Source: a virus
DNA: 64,000 nucleotides
Direction: 5' to 3' (one strand)
IMG/VR virus record: IMGVR_UViG_3300030060_003910
Span: 1 to 64,000 of that record
Made by a program: the position numbers and the translations under genes. Below, piece by piece: positions 60,501 to 64,000 of this stretch (its first letter is position 1; each line of letters starts with the position of its first letter). The notes under the pieces are model-generated. The model saw nothing but the letters and a program-made list of their open reading frames with translations. It was not told the DNA's origin and did not search any database.

Positions 60501-60761
60501 TCCATCTGTGGTGAGAGCATCATAACACTTAATCCTAAACCCTTTCGTTGTATTTAGATTAGAATATTGAGTAGTCCCTGTAAAGACTTCTGTTGTAAAG
60601 GTATTTGCTCCATCAGCCGCAATAGCCGTAAATATTCTTTCGTCATTATTTATAGATGTATCTGTGAATAAAGGATTTGTTGGTGCTTCTGCTAAAGAAA
60701 TAGCCGCAGAAGAAGAAGGAGTTGGGGGTTCAACTGGAATATTGCCTAAAGTGAAGGTCAT
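54576..60761 (-). CDS. Giant baseplate hub/tail protein (2061 aa)
   Basis: The largest gene here. The first 1600 residues are beta-rich domains, probably carbohydrate-binding or structural. Residues about 1790-1990 (GLDLYSAIQYILDRKGMKL, VYGNAHKAIRKDLRSIQKRG, LRVGDIVNVFIPRENI) resemble the hub domain of late-control D/gp27-type baseplate proteins. The end has short Gly-Phe repeats (LGFGTALGFTTALGF). It looks like a fusion of hub and large side domains. The individual domains need a structure prediction. Confidence 0.8.
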   Translation of the reverse strand: MTFTLGNIPVEPPTPSSSAAISLAEAPTNPLFTDTSINNDERIFTAIAADGANTFTTEVFTGTTQYSNLNTTKGFRIKCYDALTTDGIQFNPAAFATHYYFVLVYSDTDTRHHFARITEILTEDSAGDAFEFEPKLGNEIPKDTKFMIFKGHVKTNNNILAFSAGILNNTSSLTLEDKLSCARPLFYFFNELLDKNNELDHDTKYYAMQKHASISTTSHTFDTTNAITFRTVQDFGKVVIDYSRFTHRVTLTDKLRDLDNTITEGDSITINEGGTLTADNSDYNEMFPNAKRMDDDEKNSPAYTGPKRYLHYDFSPTKSNLLYNVYDHTNTESIDGKGGFAETSIIDNGRIMPRKVKEFDAYRVRHNIHRGDMNEFFALAATYSSKTSNAVFSFNTEYNLNTVLNAGDEVKLGDNILIVQSFGSLSGTTQEITFQSSTHPYARTENDASFTAQSTTPTSGDVLHRRAYNATDGTLMLDISLLNGRFSKMYVSFTSLNHNERFATITACDATKEMITLSFDTDSYHTNPLSFAKGQYQIFIERFNGEVENIENKKENGQTIMEIQGRDKFSKLLSPIVNLNTLFSEDIIYSSNSPYNKLSQIDSTNFTVPLNAGSLTTGVADSDFDILPTEGDKIFTVNGYIGEILGVSGTSNVVLTFTAALTEANSEKIYIDTEKNYVLSKALSSSHLATNKPSSLTGAANKGLIFTAGNKITMSSGLEDTSLVSTSANASAGAIGYAIHKPSSISNDFAFQSKLKDEHGSAGESTFDTVNTLIDFEVVSTSKKDNITEIELAPYIPITLGRKVHFYDDVSEFTFTEVGTITAFGNITNLHFQMTTANAHSLNIGDPLFFVPNEDTSADKVFIGLVFDVLHTATTSNANHTLVMLDRFPVDLDTNDIIFTVAKPTNELLLINGAHLWGGKILTRPHLQYATLGPNVRLVPLNVDSTTIAGDYSSRFGQPYYKITGLSIGNFSLNLPLVHTGSTGAEKAIRPAYPNKGKYNYLANSYNFKPNISTTNLTNAHTTSSSYRVLPPEERGLTSPFGSNFSDIRIHKTSNRAFPQLTELEQRTKASFVYPDESAARLFIYINSDILPYTSLRQDSLLSESSGSIAKEINNYNLFLLENKNQKDSATNGGNRIQLKDINHQTVSFSSSEDISQLNRFGIMRLTEVCVDFFFNPINPEKPIIKYRDNSYGLSVKNGEKTLVGTIDNITGDKITFTGSVSLSTNDFLFDSKGRTIGTISSGTPVSGNTYDLVSDGFLTNDGSADTTTNGCFKISFDTITMKGRNKKDSFARLDNNDVHPLKCCIIPNGSNYGDDSGDDAHTANSGALSFESFGTGDRLSEIIGPLAFDTNLGTADRDVGNFAVIQQMTQHSAGNFIPARAHNSLIGVVLDRFSIEDGGKYKAEEGSTTQVLMGNRKVVVGSDNHAVIGSLYHFKGFDNVSDSSASYGGSRPYEADGAFMCFKPRLWIDADSVDGDGDDMSNFSVSDILTSAGTLKKNVIKTTRPDDSQTTFYNTFLKFMDLTGCYLVPEDGVNAEGTAFTKGGKEKRAGMEGAIPQHTSSNTLIYVISHEVSNSDSEEHHLICDAALVDETAYRILQPNETCLYDFMPEEIKFNILSSTYTKKSNKNEVYEEIKDGYFYKEGKVLGTNNEFSDEGVLSMFVMVDTDKQSTDANLVLHSTSNFFESNLPDGEYSMNFSDGINSEKVTFTAKANLKYDSINLGKQLNRQGIVSVSETFTVSSNEELKIDPTRACIGSTVSVGLEGEDLINELLEQEGIEFETTSTNAPMYLAPNYQGLDLYSAIQYILDRKGMKLVEENNVFKIFPESENSLKTNITIDDSGEFLISEFDKVSTLFDFFNEINVYGNAHKAIRKDLRSIQKRGRKTLEVVDNTLLTQEEVDKRATKLLLIHSRLNQKLSFTMQNKGINQLRVGDIVNVFIPRENIEMNEFIVLEMEHQLTGFIKLQLGRYSKDLSDVFSELLISSKETKAALRSANLQSNEISYNFLNTLNTKELKLLVRKRSAGGAGRTLGFGTALGFTTALGFTGGAITITDLVEEDLA

Positions 60762-61921
60762 TCATCCACCTCCTCAAATCGTAAATATAAAACAGTATTA
60801 TTTAAATTAGGCATTAGGTTATTAACTGCACTAAATTCAGTTTTTCTAATATTCATGATACTTAACTCATGCAATTCTCCCATGAATTGATTATTTGTTG
60901 TAGCAGAATTAGCCCCCGTTGCACCTCCACCATTCGCCCCGATAAAAAAATCTTCTGCTTCCATTGTAAAGGAATCCGTTTGAGTATGCGTTCCTGTTTT
61001 AACCAGTCTTCCGTTTAAAAAGACTAGGACTTCTTTATTTTGATTATCCCATGAACAAGCAACATGATAAGTATTATTTATGTAAGAAGGCTCAAAGAAA
61101 TCGTCATGTATAAATATTTCACTACCCGAAGAAACAGAAACCGAAGGGTCTAATTTCAAAGTAAGTGCGCTTGATGAAGCAGAATCTACTATACCAAAAG
61201 AAGTAAATGTAAAACCATCCCTAATGAATACTTCCTTGCCATCAAAAACATATTGATTGGCATTAGATAAATTAGCAGCCTTGCTTGAAAAAGCACTTGT
61301 AGTAGAACCGATTGATTTATATTTTACTTTTCCATCTTCTTCAAAACCCTTTTCTACAAAAGAATCATATTGGCTTCCAAGATTCGGGATAATCACGGCA
61401 TCACTTGTAAAGTATTCCATTGATGCAGTTCCTAATTTGATTCCTACTTTGATTTTATATCTTGCTGGATTATTCTCATTGTGTAAAGTATCGTTCACTA
61501 AACTCACTTGAAAATTAGTGCTGTGAAAAATTCTCATTTCATGTGTAATTCTGCTGGCTCTTGGTAAATACAATTCACTTTCAAAATTATTTTGCTCAGT
61601 AGCAGTAAAGATTGCCTGTTCTAAACCTGGCATAATTTTTTTATTATGTGCATTAAAAGAAAAACCACTACCGATAGTAGTTTGAGTAATATTTGATGGT
61701 TTGGTTATGCTACCCGTGGTTCGGTGGATGCCATAGCCATTTATTTCATACGGTGTCAAAACACACTCAAAGGTAAAATTATCTTCTAAATCCCAAAGAC
61801 CATAGGGAATACCCGTTCCTGTTGAAACGATATTGTCTGTATAATCTAAAGTCAAAAAACCATTACACATAATCGGAAAAACAAGCGAGCGTTGTTTTCC
61901 TGTAAAAATAGCATATGACAT
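60758..61921 (-). CDS. Tail protein with LamG/concanavalin-like domain
   Basis: The 387-residue protein starts MSYAIFTGKQRSLVF. Residues about 280-330 (NTYHVACSWDNQNKEVLVFLNGRLV, then FFIGANGGG) match the LamG jelly-roll core; another half lies near residues 40-110. Such domains bind sugars, so this may contact the host surface. Overlaps the hub gene as ATGA. Confidence 0.82.
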   Translation of the reverse strand: MSYAIFTGKQRSLVFPIMCNGFLTLDYTDNIVSTGTGIPYGLWDLEDNFTFECVLTPYEINGYGIHRTTGSITKPSNITQTTIGSGFSFNAHNKKIMPGLEQAIFTATEQNNFESELYLPRASRITHEMRIFHSTNFQVSLVNDTLHNENNPARYKIKVGIKLGTASMEYFTSDAVIIPNLGSQYDSFVEKGFEEDGKVKYKSIGSTTSAFSSKAANLSNANQYVFDGKEVFIRDGFTFTSFGIVDSASSSALTLKLDPSVSVSSGSEIFIHDDFFEPSYINNTYHVACSWDNQNKEVLVFLNGRLVKTGTHTQTDSFTMEAEDFFIGANGGGATGANSATTNNQFMGELHELSIMNIRKTEFSAVNNLMPNLNNTVLYLRFEEVDE

Positions 61922-61930
61922 AATAAAACC

Positions 61931-62545
61931 TCAAGGAAGAACATTTGCTACGACAAATTCTAAATTAAATGAAATATCAATGCTTTCTCCAGTCATTTCG
62001 TATGAAAAACTTTGAATAAATCCACTTAACCCCTTTGATGTAGATGATGTAGGAAATGTTCCTGCTCTGACCACATTTGTATTATCCTTTTCTAAAGAAT
62101 TTCCTCTTGATTTAAAGGTTAAAGGAATTTGAACAGTAGTTCCTCTATCTGCATAATTTTCATCAACCTTTGAATCCATAAGAACAACTAATTCATTGAT
62201 TGCTTGATAAGAAGCCAGACCTGTTGAATCAACACCAGATGCAATCATTTGAGCCACTTCTTGCGCTGTAAAGGTTAGGTTAGTAGCACTTCCACCCGAT
62301 TTAGTGTGGCTTCTGCGTATTTCCGTATCAACGATAAAACCACTTAATGAAATTCTCTTATTAGACATCCCTAAATCTAAAGCAACCGTGGTAGATTCTC
62401 CTGTGGCTAAACCGCTTAAAGGAATGGGAATAGCAGGAATTGTTTTATCAACTGATACGCTCACACTATTTACTTTTAATGGTATAGTATCAATAGATGA
62501 ACTACTACCACTATGTTCTTGTAATTTAAGATAAACAAAACTCAT
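61931..62545 (-). CDS. Tail protein (204 aa), distal-tail candidate
   Basis: It starts MSFVYLKLQEHSGSSSS and is beta-rich, with GTTVQIPLTFKSRGNSLEKDN and SGFIQSFSYEMTGE. Its place between tape measure and hub genes matches distal tail proteins. Sequence motifs are too weak to confirm. Confidence 0.68.
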   Translation of the reverse strand: MSFVYLKLQEHSGSSSSIDTIPLKVNSVSVSVDKTIPAIPIPLSGLATGESTTVALDLGMSNKRISLSGFIVDTEIRRSHTKSGGSATNLTFTAQEVAQMIASGVDSTGLASYQAINELVVLMDSKVDENYADRGTTVQIPLTFKSRGNSLEKDNTNVVRAGTFPTSSTSKGLSGFIQSFSYEMTGESIDISFNLEFVVANVLP

Positions 62546-62550
62546 TTAAA

Positions 62551-64000
62551 TCACCTAAATGTGCTTGAAGAGGTGCTTCTGTTAATTTTTGAATTAATCA
62601 TTCGTCCAATTTCATCGGCCATTCTTCTCATTTCTGCCTTTGAAGTGTCTTTAGCATTAATAGTAATATTGAAATTATTTACTGTTCCACCTGCCATTTT
62701 TCTTGAATTAGTATTTGAATGAACTCTTGAACCTCTTGGTAATGAAACTAATTCTGGCCCTTTCTCTCCAACAACGGCAAGACCACCCGCCGAAACACCG
62801 CCGTTAGCAAAGAAAGGAATTTTATTTAATAACTTTTTAATACCTAATTTAACCAAAAGCGATGCTACTGCTCCGACAACAATTGCACCAATAATAACAG
62901 GAAGACCGAAGATAAAAGCAGATACAACGGTTGCTATCACTAAAATCCTAATAATTTTCTCTTTTAAGGTAGTTGTTCCTGAAAGAATATTGAAAACATA
63001 TCTAAGTCCTTGTTCAAGGGCTTTTCCTGCAATACCAACTAGAAAAGCGATAACGGTAGATATTAGTCCCGTAAAGATACCAAATGAAATTTGAAGTAGG
63101 CCCCAAATAATTTCCCACATTCCGCCAAACATTTTAATAAAATCGCCTTGCATGAGTCCTTCATAGATTTCACTTATACCCTGCCAAACATCAGAGAAGC
63201 CCTCAATAATCATAGGTAAAAATGATGAAACTACCTTTGATGCAAATTCAAAGCCTTTCATAATAGGGCCTTTAAACATCCACAATAAACCAAAGAAAAG
63301 AGTAATGTAAATAGTTCCCATCACAACAAATTTAAACAATGCCTTGCCTAATCCTTTAGCAAATAATTTGAAAGACTGTCCTGCAAGTTTCCATTTAGGA
63401 TTCTTAAAGAAAGCCACAACTCCTTCTCTTATATTTTTCATGGCTTGTTTTCTTTGAAGCATACCCTGTTTCATCATTCCTTTGAATCCTCGCTTTTTGC
63501 CTTTAAATTGGCCTTCCATTTCAAATCCTGTCGGGAACATTAACGGAGCCTTATCAATTACTTCTCCATAGCGCAAATCCTGAATACTCTTAAAAGAAGG
63601 AAGGGCTTTTCCTATTTTTCCAATATTTCCTAAAAATGAACCTTCTTTTCCTTCTTTCATTTTTCTAGTTATGCTACCTAGAGTTCTAAAAGCAGTTGAA
63701 AGTTTATTTACCGCCCTAAACATTCCAGGCGGTAAAAACCCATACATAATTTTTCTAGCGTTTGCTGCTTCTAAACCAAAGATTTTTACTTGCTCATTAG
63801 TGCTAGATAAGGCTAAATCAAAGAATTCAAAGATGTTAGCACCTTTATTTGCTTCTAGAAATGCTTTTCTTGATGCTTTGTTTGTTAATTCAAATGCCTT
63901 TCCTTGACGATTTAAAAGTTTAATTGAATCAGTAAGTGCTTTGCTTCTTCTTTCAAAACTAACATCTAATTCCTTTTCAACTTTATTTAGTCTTTCATTT
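62551..64000 (-). CDS. Tape-measure protein, C-terminal part (runs off window)
   Basis: The frame is open to 64000, so the protein continues beyond the window; the ATG at 63747 is internal. At least four hydrophobic stretches are seen (FVVMGTIYITLFFGLLWMF, IWGLLQISFGIFTGLI, ILVIATVVSAFIFG, IIGAIVVGAVASLL). Near the end FANGGVSAGGLAVVGEKGPE followed by LPRGSRV is the signature C-terminus of tape-measure proteins, which set tail length and help DNA entry. Confidence 0.9.
   Translation of the reverse strand, partial: NERLNKVEKELDVSFERRSKALTDSIKLLNRQGKAFELTNKASRKAFLEANKGANIFEFFDLALSSTNEQVKIFGLEAANARKIMYGFLPPGMFRAVNKLSTAFRTLGSITRKMKEGKEGSFLGNIGKIGKALPSFKSIQDLRYGEVIDKAPLMFPTGFEMEGQFKGKKRGFKGMMKQGMLQRKQAMKNIREGVVAFFKNPKWKLAGQSFKLFAKGLGKALFKFVVMGTIYITLFFGLLWMFKGPIMKGFEFASKVVSSFLPMIIEGFSDVWQGISEIYEGLMQGDFIKMFGGMWEIIWGLLQISFGIFTGLISTVIAFLVGIAGKALEQGLRYVFNILSGTTTLKEKIIRILVIATVVSAFIFGLPVIIGAIVVGAVASLLVKLGIKKLLNKIPFFANGGVSAGGLAVVGEKGPELVSLPRGSRVHSNTNSRKMAGGTVNNFNITINAKDTSKAEMRRMADEIGRMINSKINRSTSSSTFR

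Overview
The window looks like part of a tailed dsDNA virus (Caudoviricetes type) that infects a euryarchaeon. The best match from memory is the magrovirus group, viruses of marine Group II Euryarchaeota (Poseidoniales). The archaeal signs are a TFIIB-like factor, a PCNA/RFC clamp system, family B DNA polymerase, an archaeo-eukaryotic primase, an XPF/ERCC4 nuclease, an ATP-dependent DNA ligase, a histone-fold protein, and TATA boxes of the form CTCCTTTATATAC. The viral signs are a tape-measure protein, a baseplate hub, tail fibres, dense ATGA-overlapping small genes and a shortage of metabolic genes. No database search was possible, so host and family are inferences.

Layout. (1) 1-8620, minus strand: a long operon of mostly unrecognised proteins, with a terminase-small-subunit-like zinc protein and an HExxH metalloprotease. 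Ten of these otherwise dissimilar proteins begin with the same short tag, roughly M-(S/T/G)-W-x-x-I-(L/V)-K. (2) 8813-13450, mostly minus: a zone of single genes separated by about nine copies of a double-hairpin element built around ACCATATGGT. The stems differ between copies but stay paired. One inter-element segment (12324-12947) has no credible gene and may encode a structured RNA. Two paralogous proteins lie in this zone and a distant third lies at 14170. (3) 13450-14170: an AT-rich divergent region with inverted and direct TGAGACAAC repeats, a candidate replication origin or control region. (4) 14170-52374, plus strand: about 80 tightly packed genes for replication, transcription, nucleotide metabolism and protein folding, with tRNA-Leu(UAA) and tRNA-Arg(UCU). 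(5) 52375-52571: convergent terminators. (6) 52572-64000, minus strand: tail genes from the fibre back to the C-terminus of the tape-measure protein.

How the genes fit together. Replication would use the primase (PriS-PriL fusion), a P-loop helicase-like ATPase, a probable single-strand-binding protein, PCNA, an RFC small subunit with a P-loop partner carrying a PIP box, a two-piece PolB, DNA ligase, a UvrD-like helicase, a RecA/Sak4-like ATPase, a Cas4/RecB-like nuclease, an XPF-like nuclease and a DEDD exonuclease. B12-dependent ribonucleotide reductase and a MazG-like enzyme would adjust nucleotide pools. TFB would direct host RNA polymerase to viral promoters. GroES/GroEL-like proteins probably assist virion folding. 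A beta-grasp protein ending in GG plus two residues, a ThiF/E1-like protein and a JAMM peptidase together suggest a virus-encoded ubiquitin-like system.

The three observations most likely to be new are the shared MSW tag, the covarying double-hairpin array, and the Ubl/E1/JAMM set.
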